A stretch of 64,000 bases of DNA from Foetidibacter luteolus (GCF_009650435.1 NZ_VVIP01000020.1:1-64000); one strand, 5' to 3'. Counted from the stretch's first letter, positions 33,669-43,774 are shown. Notes: generated by a model from the sequence alone, not told the origin. Made by a program: numbers and translations.

Positions 33669-36023
33669 ATGTGGTATAGCTTAGGCAGATTTATATTACG
33701 TTACCGTCTTCCATTGTTATTTGCGCTTATTATTATTACAGCTTTTATGGCGTTTAAGGCTGCTAAAGTGCAGTTGAGTTATGAGTTTGCCAGAACCATT
33801 CCTACAGATAATGCCAAATACATAGCCTACCAGGATTTTAAGGCAAAGTTTGGCGATGACGGCGGTACACTGGTAGCGGGCATACAGGCAAAAGACTTAT
33901 ACACTGTAGAAAAATTTAACAAGTACGCTCAACTGCATAAGGATTTAAAAACTGTAAAGGGCGTTGAAGAAATACTCAGCATACCCGAAGCAGTTACACT
34001 GGTTAAAGACGATTCAACTGAAAAACTGTTACCCAAACGTATTTTTAATTATCCCTATACCAGCCAGCAATCACTCGACAGTGCAAAGGCTGAATTTGAA
34101 AACCTCCCTTTCTATAATGGCAGGTTGTATAACCTGAAAACAAATACCTACCTAATGGCCGTAAGGGTTAACCGGGATATGGCTAACAGTAAATACCGTA
34201 CTATTTTAATAGATGATATTGCCAGAGAGGTAAAAAAATTTGAGCAGGGTACCGGCCTGCAGGTTCACCTTAGTGGTTTGCCATACATAAGAACAACCGT
34301 AAGCGATAAAATAAAAAAAGAGCTTAACTGGTTTTTGATTGGTTCGCTGGTGTTATCAGCTATAACGCTGCTTATCTTTTTCCGCTCCATCAGCGCCATG
34401 ATTATGAGCCTGCTGGTGGTAGGCATGGGCGTGGTTTGGAGTGTAGCGACTATTGTGCTATTTGACTACAAGATATCCCTGCTTACAGCATTAATTCCAC
34501 CGCTGATTGTAGTAATAGGCATACCCAACTGTATTTATTTTTTAAACAAGTACCACAGCACGTATAAGGAAACCGGGGATAAAGAAAAAGCCCTTGTAAC
34601 CATGATTGGGCGTATGGGTATTGTAACGCTGTTTTGTAATATAGCCGCGGCTATCGGCTTTGCTGTATTTTCTTTTACCCGCAGCGCTATTTTAAAAGAG
34701 TTTGGCGTAGTATCAGGTATTAATATCATGGCGCTGTTTTTTATATCTCTCATTTTTATTCCTGTATGCTTAAGCTACCTGCCACCACCAAAAAAACGCC
34801 ATGTAAAATACCTGGATAGTAAAATTATACACCTGCTGCTGGCCAAAATAGAGCGCTGGGCTTTCCTGCACAGCAAATGGGTGTACGGTATTTCAGCACT
34901 AATTACTGTTGTAGCCATTATAGGTATGTTCAGGATAAAAAGCGAGGGTTTTGTAGTAGACGACCTGCCTAAAACTGATAAAATATACACCGACCTTAAA
35001 TGGTTTGAAGAAAATTTTGACGGTGTAATGCCGCTGGAAATTGTGGTGGATACAAAGCGAAAGAATGGTTTGCTAAAATCCCTGCAGCCTATCGAAAGAA
35101 TTGACGAGTTTTCAAAGTATATAGCAGACCGGCCTGAAACCGCAGCCCCGTTATCGTTTGTAGAAGGCCTGAAATTTGCCAAACAGGCTTATTACGATGG
35201 CGATAGTGTTAACTATGTTACCCCAACAGAGTTTGATGTGCCATTGATGAAAAATTACCTGAAAGGTGGCGGTACAGATAATGACTCATCTACAAGTGCT
35301 GCCACAAAAAATACCACTTTCAGCAAGCTGCTGAATACTTTTATGGACAGCAGCAAACAAATGGCCCGCATCAGCGTAAATATGAAAGATATTGGCAGCG
35401 CCAAACTACCAGGCTTGCTCAGCGATTTTGAAAAAGAGGCCAACAAAATATTCGACAGCTCCAAATACAATATCACTTTTACCGGTGGCAGTGTAACTTT
35501 CCTGGAAGGCTCCTCCTTTATTATCAACGGGCTTAAAGAAAGCATCATGTGGGCCTTCCTGCTTATAACACTATGCATGCTTTATTTATTCCGTTCCTTT
35601 AGAATATTACTTTGTTCCCTCATTCCCAACCTTATACCGTTGGTAGTTACAGCCGGTGTTATGGGCTGGGTGGGTATAGCCCTAAAGCCATCAACCGTTC
35701 TGGTGTTTAGTGTGGCGTTGGGTATAGCCATAGATGTTACCATACGGTTCCTGGTCAATTACAAGCAGGAGCTGCCCATGCACAGCAACCACGTAAAGCA
35801 CACTTTAATACAAACCATCCATCACACAGGCCTTAGCATCATTTATACATCACTGGTGCTAATAGCAGGGTTTATCATATTTTGCATCAGCGAGTTTGGC
35901 GGCACAAAAGCGCTTGGCTGGCTTACATCGCTAACATTGGTTACCGGTACCATTACCAACCTTGTTTTACTGCCCGTATTAATTTACTCATTGGCCAAAA
36001 AAACAGCATCGGGAAAGGAATAA
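33669..36023 (+). CDS. RND superfamily exporter of the MMPL type
   Basis: This protein of about 784 aa has two repeats, each with one helix, a large periplasmic loop and a bundle of about five helices, the layout of MMPL/hydrophobe exporters. The start MWYSLGRFILRYRLPLLFAL at 33669 is preferred over the longer frame. The conserved membrane charge region LLTALIPPLIVVIGIPNCIYFLNKYH lies in the first bundle, and a matching VFSVALGIAIDVTIRFLVNY lies in the second. It probably uses the proton gradient to move lipids or hydrophobic compounds. No membrane-fusion or outer-membrane partners are adjacent. Confidence 0.88.
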   Translation: MWYSLGRFILRYRLPLLFALIIITAFMAFKAAKVQLSYEFARTIPTDNAKYIAYQDFKAKFGDDGGTLVAGIQAKDLYTVEKFNKYAQLHKDLKTVKGVEEILSIPEAVTLVKDDSTEKLLPKRIFNYPYTSQQSLDSAKAEFENLPFYNGRLYNLKTNTYLMAVRVNRDMANSKYRTILIDDIAREVKKFEQGTGLQVHLSGLPYIRTTVSDKIKKELNWFLIGSLVLSAITLLIFFRSISAMIMSLLVVGMGVVWSVATIVLFDYKISLLTALIPPLIVVIGIPNCIYFLNKYHSTYKETGDKEKALVTMIGRMGIVTLFCNIAAAIGFAVFSFTRSAILKEFGVVSGINIMALFFISLIFIPVCLSYLPPPKKRHVKYLDSKIIHLLLAKIERWAFLHSKWVYGISALITVVAIIGMFRIKSEGFVVDDLPKTDKIYTDLKWFEENFDGVMPLEIVVDTKRKNGLLKSLQPIERIDEFSKYIADRPETAAPLSFVEGLKFAKQAYYDGDSVNYVTPTEFDVPLMKNYLKGGGTDNDSSTSAATKNTTFSKLLNTFMDSSKQMARISVNMKDIGSAKLPGLLSDFEKEANKIFDSSKYNITFTGGSVTFLEGSSFIINGLKESIMWAFLLITLCMLYLFRSFRILLCSLIPNLIPLVVTAGVMGWVGIALKPSTVLVFSVALGIAIDVTIRFLVNYKQELPMHSNHVKHTLIQTIHHTGLSIIYTSLVLIAGFIIFCISEFGGTKALGWLTSLTLVTGTITNLVLLPVLIYSLAKKTASGKE

Positions 36024-36436
36024 TCTTCTGTTGCCTGATTCAGCATTTCGGTTGTGCAATCATCAATCATTATACCAGCGACGGTACGTTGTGGCATCGC
36101 CTGTTGCGTCGCAATCCGTTCATCGTCCGGATTCTCTGTGGCATCTTTTCAGCCCCTGGTAGATAACATTTCTGGCACCGGAGGTGGCAGAAACAGATGT
36201 TGCTGATGTCAGCCTGTTTGAAAAGAAACATTTGGTAAAGCCGGAGGTAGTTTGCACCGGAAACTGGAGCCGCCCATTGATCCGGACGATGAACGGATTG
36301 CGACGCAAGGGACGATGCCATGAAACAATTAGCTGGTATCTAAAAAATCCGGTTAGAAAAAACTGCACATAGGGTAGTATCTAATAAAAATGCCCAGGCT
36401 TTTAAAACCCGGGCATTTTCTATGGATAATTGGCTT
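36024..36436. repeat. Gap holding an inverted pair of family A repeats (227-bp MITE-like unit)
   Basis: Positions 36093-36132 (GGCATCGCCTGTTGCGTCGC...) and 36280-36319 are inverted repeats of each other over 40 bp, with 37 matches. Both are family A arms with the CATCGTCCGG sub-type. They enclose 147 bp that carry no gene. The unit looks like a non-autonomous inverted-repeat element. No other feature is seen in the gap except the terminator at 36387-36419. Confidence 0.65.
36387..36419 (-). terminator. Terminator of the lytic transglycosylase gene
   Basis: A stem of AAAATGCCC / GGGCATTTT with inner pairs around a loop of AGGCTTTTAAAACCC lies 18 bp past the stop of the minus-strand gene. Confidence 0.7.
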
Positions 36437-37498
36437 TTACTTAAGTGAAATAGGCGCCATCAGCATTTGCACGCTTTCCTGTAAAATTTGTTGTTTTTTA
36501 GATTTAAACAACTCCATATTTTCCGATGGAAGGCGGAGTTCTACTTTACGTCCTTCAGCCATCATCCTGTCGAAGTAAGGATTAAGGTCGTTAAACTCCA
36601 AAACATCCATCTGCACATTTTTAGAAATTACGACTGAGTTGTACCTGCCGCTTACGGTAATGGTTTCAGTACCAGTGTTGCCGGCAGCAAGTGCTGTGGT
36701 GTCTGTCTGCTGCATCATATCTGCAATAGCAGCTTTATGTTCTTCGGTTTCTTTGGCCGTCATGGTTGTCCAGCCGCCGCCACCTTCAAAAAGATAATGC
36801 GTAGCTATAAACTTTTTTACGTGGTTCCTGGTTTGCAGCGGTAGGTATTTCTGCAATTTCCAAAAATCATCTGTACCGGCGGCCCTTATGCTCTGCTTCA
36901 TGCGCCCCACGCCACAGTTATATGCGGCTACCACCAACAGCCAGTCGCCAAATTCAAAATACAGTTCTTTTAGTAGTTTAGCAGCAACCCTGGTGCTAAG
37001 GGCAATGTCTTTGCGCTGGTCGTGCTTGCCGGTTGTTAAGCCAAATCTTTTGGCTTCGTCCCGCATTAATTGCCAGGCACCTACCGCCCCGGCACTGGAA
37101 ACAAGGCCGGGCTTTAGGTTGCTTTCAACAACAGATATATATTTCAGCTCCACCGGAAGGCTGTTGGCCGCTAAAATTTTGTCGTAAAGCTCCAGTTGTT
37201 TTTTACCCCATACCTTCATTTTTTCAAGGTCGTACCTGTTTTTATCAAGATAAGCCTCTACAAATTCTTCAGCTTTGGGGTTTAACTGAAATTGATAAGA
37301 TGCTTCAGTGGCATCGTAACTGGATAAAAGGCTTTTAAAGCTTTTTGATTTGGAGGCAGTGGTATCGTTTCTTTTTGTTTTTTCTCCTGTATAATCTTTT
37401 CCTTCGTAGGTAAAAGACATAATAGAAGCCACAAATAAGGCAAACAGGGCAAAAGAAAACGAAGACTTAATTTTTTCTATAGGTAACCGGTGCCACAT
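36437..37498 (-). CDS. Membrane-bound lytic murein transglycosylase, MltD-like
   Basis: This 353-aa protein has an N-terminal membrane/signal helix (about 8-28) and a lysozyme-like SLT domain (about 110-250). The catalytic Glu is in ISVVESNLKPG. The family motifs SAGAVGAWQLM and LLVVAAYNCGVGRMK follow. The C-terminal region (ITVSGRYNSVVISKNVQMDVLEFNDLNP) looks like a diverged LysM domain. It cleaves peptidoglycan strands in the periplasm to give anhydro-muropeptides. Confidence 0.88.
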   Translation of the reverse strand: MWHRLPIEKIKSSFSFALFALFVASIMSFTYEGKDYTGEKTKRNDTTASKSKSFKSLLSSYDATEASYQFQLNPKAEEFVEAYLDKNRYDLEKMKVWGKKQLELYDKILAANSLPVELKYISVVESNLKPGLVSSAGAVGAWQLMRDEAKRFGLTTGKHDQRKDIALSTRVAAKLLKELYFEFGDWLLVVAAYNCGVGRMKQSIRAAGTDDFWKLQKYLPLQTRNHVKKFIATHYLFEGGGGWTTMTAKETEEHKAAIADMMQQTDTTALAAGNTGTETITVSGRYNSVVISKNVQMDVLEFNDLNPYFDRMMAEGRKVELRLPSENMELFKSKKQQILQESVQMLMAPISLK

Positions 37499-37614
37499 AA
37501 ATGTTGTCCCTTTTTAACGGTTAAACAATTTGGTTGATGGCGTCGAGTTGAAATTTTGACCGGTGAAAACTTTTCAGAGCTATTGACTTACAGTATCTTA
37601 GGTAGAGTAACCCG

Positions 37615-39051
37615 CTATTCTGAAATACGCAGCCGCATAAAATCTTTTGACAAGTGCAGCAAATTTTCCTCATCGAAATGAGAGGTCATCACCTGAATAC
37701 CAAAATTCATGCCGTTAGAATGTGTAAACAATGGAAGAGAGATGGCAGGTATGCCTACCAGGTTGGCAAAAACGGTATAAATATCTGCCAGGAACATCTC
37801 AATAGGGTCATTACTTTTTTCACCGATTTTAAATGCGGGGGTAGGAACGGTAGGGGAGATGATGGCATCAAAATCTTTGAATATAGCGGTTGTTTTATCC
37901 AGTAATAGTTTTCTAACCTGTTGGGCCTTAGTAAAATAGGCGTCAAAATAGCCCGCACTAAGTACAAATGTACCTAACAGTATGCGCCGTTTTACTTCTT
38001 TGCCAAAGCCTTCACTGCGGTTATTTTTATAAAAATCAGCCAGGGTTGGAGCATTCTTAGCAGAACGGTGGCCATATTTTACGCCATCAAACCTGGACAG
38101 ATTGCTGGATGCTTCAGCCGTAGTTAAAATATAGTAGGTAGATACGATGTAGTCAAGATATTCAAAATCAATCGGTTGTACATCATAGCCCTCGGTTGTT
38201 AATTTCTGCAAAAAACTTTCTGTTTGCGCTTTAATTTCCGGGTCAAGTCCTGGATGAGAAAGGGCTTCTTTAAAATAAGCGATTTTTTTTGCGGGAGCTG
38301 TATTTTGCTGAAGGTAAGGCATTACAGGCTTGTGACTGGATGTGCTATCGTAGTCATCCTGGCCCGCTATTACTTCCAATACGGTGGCTGCATCTTCTAC
38401 CGAAGAAGCGAATATGCCAATCTGGTCAAACGAAGAGGCGTAAGCGATTAACCCATAACGGGACACCCGCCCATACGTAGGTTTGAGCCCTATAATTCCA
38501 CAAAAGTCCGCCGGCTGGCGTACAGAGCCGCCGGTATCGCTGCCCAGGCTAACCATGCAAAGTCCTGCCTGTACAGACACCGCCGAACCTCCGGAGGAGC
38601 CTCCCGGCACACGGCTGTTGTCTTTAGCGTTTAAAACGTTGCCAAAAGCCGAGTTTTCGTTGCTGCTGCCCATGGCAAATTCATCACAGTTTTGCCTGCC
38701 GATGATAATGGCATCTTCGGCCAGCAGCCGCTCAACGGCGGTTGCATTGTATATCGAGGTAAAACCTTCCAGTATTTTTGAAGCTGCTGAAACTTTGTGG
38801 CCTTTGTAGCAAATCACATCTTTTATACCTACAACTACGCCATGCAGCTTACCTACAGGTACACCAGCCTTTCTCTTTGTGTCCAGTTGGCGTGCCCTTT
38901 CCAGCGCCTCTTCTGCATAAATTTCAAGAAAAGCATTCAGGTGGGTGTTGTCGGTAATTTTGTGCAGGAAATATTGAACGGCCTCTTCGCAGGTGGCCTG
39001 GTTAGATGCTAATAACTGGAAATATTGCTGAATGCCCCGGAAGGTAAACAA
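37615..39051 (-). CDS. gatA: Aspartyl/glutamyl-tRNA amidotransferase subunit A
   Basis: This 478-aa amidase-signature enzyme liberates ammonia from glutamine for Gln-tRNA or Asn-tRNA formation. The Ser-cisSer-Lys triad is visible: Lys in GIKDVICYKGH, cis-Ser in GGSSGGSAVSV and nucleophile Ser in GSDTGGSVRQPADFCG. The start appears to be a TTG at 39051, as no in-frame ATG is near and the FTFRGIQQYFQLL beginning fits the family. gatB and gatC are not adjacent. Confidence 0.92.
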   Translation of the reverse strand: MFTFRGIQQYFQLLASNQATCEEAVQYFLHKITDNTHLNAFLEIYAEEALERARQLDTKRKAGVPVGKLHGVVVGIKDVICYKGHKVSAASKILEGFTSIYNATAVERLLAEDAIIIGRQNCDEFAMGSSNENSAFGNVLNAKDNSRVPGGSSGGSAVSVQAGLCMVSLGSDTGGSVRQPADFCGIIGLKPTYGRVSRYGLIAYASSFDQIGIFASSVEDAATVLEVIAGQDDYDSTSSHKPVMPYLQQNTAPAKKIAYFKEALSHPGLDPEIKAQTESFLQKLTTEGYDVQPIDFEYLDYIVSTYYILTTAEASSNLSRFDGVKYGHRSAKNAPTLADFYKNNRSEGFGKEVKRRILLGTFVLSAGYFDAYFTKAQQVRKLLLDKTTAIFKDFDAIISPTVPTPAFKIGEKSNDPIEMFLADIYTVFANLVGIPAISLPLFTHSNGMNFGIQVMTSHFDEENLLHLSKDFMRLRISE

Positions 39052-39173
39052 AGGATGTAGCGTAGTTTTTGGTAACTTAAAATAAAATAAAACCTGCCAG
39101 GTTTTTTACCGGAGCAACATTTATTGCTGCCATAAAACCTGCAAGGTTAGTGGTGCTTACTTTTAAGAAGAAA

Positions 39174-39389
39174 TTAGTTCTGAGCTGTGGTGGATGCAGA
39201 AGCAGCAGGCTGCTTGTCTTTTTCATTCATACCTTCTTCCAGTTCTTTCTTCACGTTGTTTTTGGCGTCGTTAAACTCACGTATTCCGCGACCCAGGCCC
39301 TTCATAAACTCAGGAATTTTACGGCCACCAAACAGCACAAGTACTACTACAGCAATCAAAAGAATTTCCTGAAAACCTAAATTACCCAT
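39174..39389 (-). CDS. tatA: Sec-independent protein translocase TatA
   Basis: This 71-aa protein has one N-terminal membrane helix ([24 protein letters not shown]), the hinge [20 protein letters not shown] and an amphipathic, charged tail. It forms the pore component of the Tat system that exports folded proteins. It lies between gatA and rplS, and tatC is not in the window. Confidence 0.92.
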   Translation of the reverse strand: MGNLGFQEILLIAVVVLVLFGGRKIPEFMKGLGRGIREFNDAKNNVKKELEEGMNEKDKQPAASASTTAQN

Positions 39390-39460
39390 TGTAAAAAAAA
39401 TTTGAGGATGAAGGTCAAAGTTAGAGGAAAAATAAACATCTAAAGTTAACGTGAAAATAA

Positions 39461-39488
39461 AAAAGCGGAAGGACTGTCTTCCGCTTTT
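39461..39488 (-). terminator. Terminator of rplS
   Basis: An AAAAGCGGAAG / CTTCCGCTTTT stem with loop GACTGT lies 21 bp after the rplS stop on the minus strand. Confidence 0.85.
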
Positions 39489-39508
39489 GGCTAATAAGGT
39501 ATGCTGAA

Positions 39509-39859
39509 TTAGAAGCGTTTTTCCTTAATCCTGGCGCTTTTACCGCTGCGTTCACGCAGGTAAAACAGTTTCGCACGACGTACTTTACCTACTTTATTCA
39601 GTATTACAGAGTCAATGTTGGGAGAAAAGAAAGGAAATACCCTTTCTACACCCACGCCGTCTGATATTTTACGTACTGTAAAAGTAGCTGTGGCACCTGT
39701 TCCCTGGATTTTTAAAACATCTCCGCGGAAGCTCTGGATACGCTCTTTACCGCCTTCAATAATTTTATAGTTAACAGAAACGTTATCGCCTGCTTTAAAC
39801 TTAGGAAATTCTTTCTTAGCTGTTAATTGCTCATGCACAAATTGAACTGCTGCGTTCAT
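39509..39859 (-). CDS. rplS: 50S ribosomal protein L19
   Basis: This 116-aa ribosomal protein shows the family order [28 protein letters not shown] and then [13 protein letters not shown]...[22 protein letters not shown]. It sits at the 30S-50S interface. It is a single gene with its own terminator; trmD and rpsP are not adjacent. Confidence 0.96.
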   Translation of the reverse strand: MNAAVQFVHEQLTAKKEFPKFKAGDNVSVNYKIIEGGKERIQSFRGDVLKIQGTGATATFTVRKISDGVGVERVFPFFSPNIDSVILNKVGKVRRAKLFYLRERSGKSARIKEKRF

Positions 39860-39962
39860 GGCTTAAAATTTAAGGACGGCAAAGGTAACTGTATGAGGTA
39901 TAAATTCCAAATAACAATCTCCTTATTTTCCAAATGATGCTAATATTAGGTGCTGAAAAAAT

Positions 39963-39998
39963 GAAAAGCGGATTTCTCATTTTGAGAAACCCGCTTTT
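39963..39998 (-). terminator. Terminator of rny
   Basis: A long stem formed by AAAAGCGG / CCGCTTTT plus TTTCTCA / TGAGAAA lies 15 bp past the rny stop and has A/T tracts on both sides. Confidence 0.8.
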
Positions 39999-40012
39999 AG
40001 TTTGAATATTAT

Positions 40013-41578
40013 TTATCGTGCTACGTTTACGGCCCTCTTTTCCCTTATCACCGTTACTTTAATCTGGCCGGGGTAGGTCATTTCGGTTTGTATTTTTTGG
40101 GCAATCTCAAAACTTAGTTTATCACTGTCTGCATCTGTTACCTTTTCGGCCTCAACAATTACCCTTAACTCACGGCCAGCCTGTATCGCATAAGCTTTTT
40201 CCACACCCTGGTAACCAATAGCCAGGTTTTCCAGGTCTTTAATGCGTTGCAGGTATTGCTGCATAATTTCACGCCTTGCACCGGGCCGGGCACCGCTTAT
40301 GGCATCGCAGGCCTGCACAATAGGGGAGATTACGTATTGCATTTCCATTTCATCGTGGTGGGCGCCAATAGCGTTTACTACGGCTGGGTTTTCCCCGTAT
40401 TTTTCCGCCAGCTTAGCGCCCAGCAGGGCATGGCTTAGTTCTGTTTCTTCATCTGGCACCTTGCCTATATCGTGCAGCAGGCCGGCCCTCTTGGCCAGTT
40501 TAGGGTTAAGCCCTAATTCGGCAGCCATCATGCCACAAATATTGGCAACTTCACGGCTGTGCATCAGCAGGTTTTGACCGTAAGAAGAGCGGAAGCGCAT
40601 TTTGCCTACAATCCGCACCAGTTCTTTGTGTAAGCCATGGATACCCAGCTCTATAACAGTGCGTTCACCAATTTCCATTACCTGTTCTTCCAATTGCTTA
40701 CGGGTTTTCTCCACCACTTCTTCAATACGTGCGGGGTGTATGCGGCCATCGGCAACAAGGCGCTGCAGAGAGAGGCGGGCTATTTCCCTGCGCAGGGGAT
40801 CGAAAGAGGATAGTACTATGGCTTCAGGCGTATCATCTACAATCAGGTCTACACCGGTAGCAGCCTCAATAGCGCGGATATTACGGCCCTCACGGCCAAT
40901 AATCTGGCCCTTAATTTCATCTGTTTCCAGGTTAAATACAGTTACCGTGTTTTCTATAGTTTGTTCCGCGGCGGTACGCTGTATAGACTGAATAATGATT
41001 TTTCTTGCCTCTTTATTGGCTTTCTGTTTGGCATCTTCCACAATTTCCTGCTGCAAGGTAAGCGCCTGTGTTTGCGCCTCATGCTTAAGGCTTTCAATCA
41101 ACTGGGCTTTGGCCTCTTCAGCAGTAAGAGCGGCAATTTTTTCCAGGCGGCGTATATGCTCTTCCTGGTGTTTCTCCAGTTCTGTGCGCTTCTGGTTAAC
41201 TACTTCAATCTGGCGGTTCAGATTTTCTTTAATGGCTTCGTTTTCTTTAATTTGTTTGTCTAACGATGCCTCTTTTTGGTTAATGGTAATTTCTTTTTGC
41301 CTTGCACGGTTTTCAGCTTCACTTATTTTCCGGTTTTTTTCAAGAACTTCTTTGTCATGTTCTGCTTTAAGCTGTACAAATCTTTCTTTGGCCTCTAATT
41401 GTTTTTCTTTTTTAATTGTTTCCGCTCTTAATTCTGCTTCCTTCAGCAGGGTTTGAGCCTGCTGTTCCGCCTCTTCCACTTGTTTTTTGGTGTCTTTGGC
41501 AAAAATAAATTTACCCGCTATGATACCCGCTGCCAGTGCAATTGCACCAACTATAATGGTTAATACTGATTGGTCCAT
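40013..41578 (-). CDS. rny: Ribonuclease Y
   Basis: This 521-aa membrane-anchored endoribonuclease starts mRNA decay. It has an N-terminal membrane helix (about 5-22), a long coiled coil (about 25-200), a KH domain ([36 protein letters not shown]) and an HD domain ([25 protein letters not shown]). The length and order match the family. It has its own terminator; the gap upstream holds a repeat. In many Bacteroidota zapA lies next to it, which is not the case here. Confidence 0.95.
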   Translation of the reverse strand: MDQSVLTIIVGAIALAAGIIAGKFIFAKDTKKQVEEAEQQAQTLLKEAELRAETIKKEKQLEAKERFVQLKAEHDKEVLEKNRKISEAENRARQKEITINQKEASLDKQIKENEAIKENLNRQIEVVNQKRTELEKHQEEHIRRLEKIAALTAEEAKAQLIESLKHEAQTQALTLQQEIVEDAKQKANKEARKIIIQSIQRTAAEQTIENTVTVFNLETDEIKGQIIGREGRNIRAIEAATGVDLIVDDTPEAIVLSSFDPLRREIARLSLQRLVADGRIHPARIEEVVEKTRKQLEEQVMEIGERTVIELGIHGLHKELVRIVGKMRFRSSYGQNLLMHSREVANICGMMAAELGLNPKLAKRAGLLHDIGKVPDEETELSHALLGAKLAEKYGENPAVVNAIGAHHDEMEMQYVISPIVQACDAISGARPGARREIMQQYLQRIKDLENLAIGYQGVEKAYAIQAGRELRVIVEAEKVTDADSDKLSFEIAQKIQTEMTYPGQIKVTVIREKRAVNVAR

Positions 41579-42079
41579 GCTTATGGATTTTTGTTTGATT
41601 CATAATCGTATTTCCTGTCTCGAATCTCATTGACGAAGATGAGCAAGCGATAAGTGTGCGAAGATAATTAAAGCAACGTAATATAAATCTGCTCCTATAA
41701 GTTTCTATAATAATGTATGGACAGGAGATTATAAACCAATGAAGGTTTTTAGGGCGCATGCCCAAGCTATCGCAAGGGCACCGGGCTATCCATTCCTACT
41801 CCGCCACAAAGCCTGGCTGCCGTATCCTCAGCGGGGTATCCATTTCTATCCCTTGCGCGGTGCCGCAGCGTAAGTAGGCATGTATAACTTCAGTTGCCAC
41901 AAACTAAAACTATACTTCCAAAGTCGTTTTTCTCAGTATGGGACGGCCTTTTTTCTCTTTTTGGGAATAAAAGTTTGTTTTGATTTTTTAAATATATTGA
42001 TAATCAAATAGTTAATATAGTTTTTTAGTTTGGCACCAGATTAGATATTTATACATCAATTCAGCTTTAAACCCTACTT

Positions 42080-42275
42080 TTTCAGGCGAAAAGCATTACC
42101 TGAACATAAAGCCTGCTAAAGAAGTTTAAAGCCTAAACCTTTTATATTTTGGAGTTTGCGTTCAAAATTCAACCCTTTTAAAAAACTTCTTTTAAAGCAA
42201 AGCCAACAAAAATTGTTAAGAAGAAGTTTACCTTAAAAACTAAGAGGCTGCTTGGGGGGCAGCCTCTATTTTTTT
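42080..42275 (+). ncRNA. Candidate small RNA ending at an orphan terminator
   Basis: A strong intrinsic terminator (AGAGGCTGC / GCAGCCTCT stem at 42243-42267, then ATTTTTTT) lies on the plus strand with no plus-strand gene before it. Upstream, AAAGAAGTTT (about 42118) can pair with AAACTTCTTT (about 42187), giving a long hairpin. The boundaries of the putative RNA are guesses, and the nearest -7-like element (TAGTTTG at about 42026) lacks a -33 at a proper distance. It might be a family such as 6S RNA, often near rny in this phylum, but I cannot show the 6S bubble. Confidence 0.3.
42243..42275 (+). terminator. Orphan intrinsic terminator
   Basis: The stem is AGAGGCTGC / GCAGCCTCT with a short G-rich loop, followed by ATTTTTTT. 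The minus strand has only a short T tract (TAGTTTTTAA). Confidence 0.8.
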
Positions 42276-42661
42276 ATAAAATTCCCACTCTTTAACCTCT
42301 CTTCTTTCCTGTTGACTTCTGCAAGTGTTTGATTTATTGGTGATTGAGAAAAGTAGCATAGATAACCTGCTTCTATTTGACCCTATATAACAGGTTATGA
42401 AAGCAGCAGCAGGTTGCACTTTGGGTGAGGGATTGCAGCGGATACCCCGGTGAAGCCAATGAGCGGCGGGGCTGTGCCGGAGTATGAGCGGAAAGCCCGA
42501 CCCCTTGCGATAGCTTGGGGGCACCCCCAAAAGCAAATACGAAAGGAGAAAGGCAAAGTACTTTGTATGTTACACGTTAGATATGCGATGCAGATTGAGA
42601 ACTTTTGAGAACTGTTCTTGTGACTATGCCAACGGCTATGCATTGGGTTTACCGGGAAACA

Positions 42662-42692
42662 AAAAAGGAAGAAGCTGCGCCTCTTCCTTTTT
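42662..42692 (-). terminator. Terminator of galE
   Basis: AAAAAAGGAAG and CTTCCTTTTTT pair around an 11-nt loop containing CTGCGCC, 27 bp past the galE stop. Confidence 0.8.
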
Positions 42693-42718
42693 TGGGAAAC
42701 ATAAATTGCCAGCGAATA

Positions 42719-43774
42719 TTAGTTAAGTACCGGGTTTTGTTTTTTCATCAACTCTTCGTCTTCCTTCACTTTTAGCTCCCAGGCCCAGGCTGTACGCATC
42801 ATTTCATTTAAATCGTACTTTATTTGCCAGTTTAACGCTGATACCGCATGGTTGTTGTTGGCATAGATAGCCACTACATCGCCAGGGCGGCGGGGGCCTA
42901 TTTTGTAATTGAGTTTTTGGCCGGTTACGGTTTCAAACGCTTTAATAGCTTCCAGCACTGTAACGCCATTGCCGGAACCCAGGTTAAACACCTCACATTT
43001 GCCGGTGTTTTTATTTTCCAGTAAAAAACGCATAGCAAGCGTATGGGCGCTGGCAATATCTGAAACGTGAATATAATCACGCAGGCAGCTACCGTCGCGG
43101 GTATCATAATCATTGCCATATACCTGCATCTGTGGTAATTTTCCGATGGCTGTTTGCGTAATGGCCGGTACCAGGTTTTGGGGTTTGCCTAACGGCAATT
43201 CTCCGATAAGGTTGCTGGGGTGGGCGCCAACCGGGTTAAAGTAGCGCAGCAGTATTGCGTTTGTTTCTGCAACTTTTACAAAACTGCGTATAATTTCCTC
43301 GCCCATTTGCTTGGTAGCGCCATAGGGAGATTCCGCTTTTTTCTCTGGTGTTTGTTCGGTTACCGGGATAGAATCCGGGTTACCATATACTGTACAGGAA
43401 GAAGAAAATACAAAATGCGGAATATTAAACTCTTTTACACAGTTAAGGAGGTTGATAAGGGAGCAGAGATTGTTTTCGTAATACATCAACGGTTTTTCAA
43501 CCGATTCGCCCACTGCTTTGTATGCCGCAAAGTGAATAACACCAATAATATCTTCATTTTCCTGGAAGACTGCCAGGGTTTCATCAAAGTTCTTAAGATC
43601 TACCTTGTAGTTTTTAAGCTTTTTGCCGGTTATTTTATCAATGCCGTCCAGCAGGTAATTAGTAGAGCGGGAGTTGTCATCTATGGAAACTACATCGAAC
43701 CCGTTTTCAATTAAATCTACAACTGTATGAGAGCCAATGTATCCACATCCGCCCGTAACGAGAATTTTCGGCAT
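42719..43774 (-). CDS. galE: UDP-glucose 4-epimerase
   Basis: This 351-aa extended short-chain dehydrogenase interconverts UDP-glucose and UDP-galactose. The NAD-binding motif GGCGYIGSHT is at the N-terminus. The catalytic SSSCTVYG and YGATKQMGEE (YxxxK) follow, with the PVGAHPSNLIGE substrate-binding block and YIHVSD. The length is normal. It stands between the Pit phosphate transporter and a repeat-rich gap and could feed surface polysaccharides. Confidence 0.93.
   Translation of the reverse strand: MPKILVTGGCGYIGSHTVVDLIENGFDVVSIDDNSRSTNYLLDGIDKITGKKLKNYKVDLKNFDETLAVFQENEDIIGVIHFAAYKAVGESVEKPLMYYENNLCSLINLLNCVKEFNIPHFVFSSSCTVYGNPDSIPVTEQTPEKKAESPYGATKQMGEEIIRSFVKVAETNAILLRYFNPVGAHPSNLIGELPLGKPQNLVPAITQTAIGKLPQMQVYGNDYDTRDGSCLRDYIHVSDIASAHTLAMRFLLENKNTGKCEVFNLGSGNGVTVLEAIKAFETVTGQKLNYKIGPRRPGDVVAIYANNNHAVSALNWQIKYDLNEMMRTAWAWELKVKEDEELMKKQNPVLN

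Larger units (their letters stand above)
41579..42718. other. 1.1-kb gene-free region with two family B repeats and an orphan terminator
   Basis: No protein gene is supported. Positions about 41750-41850 are a family B copy (minus-type: GCCCAAGCTATCGCAAGGGC, CATTCCTACTCCGCCACAAA), and about 42402-42533 another (plus-type: GGGTGAGGGATTGCAGCGGA, TACCCCGGTGAAGCC, CCCCTTGCGATAGCTTGGGG). Between them an AT-rich stretch ends at a strong plus-strand terminator (42243-42275), described separately as a candidate small RNA. The galE terminator is at 42662-42692. Confidence 0.6.

Noticed and set aside
40961..41456. Plus-strand frames antisense to the rny coiled coil
   Set aside because: Low-complexity shadow frames in Ser/Phe/Leu, typical of reversed Glu/Lys-rich coiled coils.
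41590..41760. 6S RNA directly upstream of rny
   Set aside because: Only a short CTCCT/AGGAG pairing could be found, too little for a 6S call.
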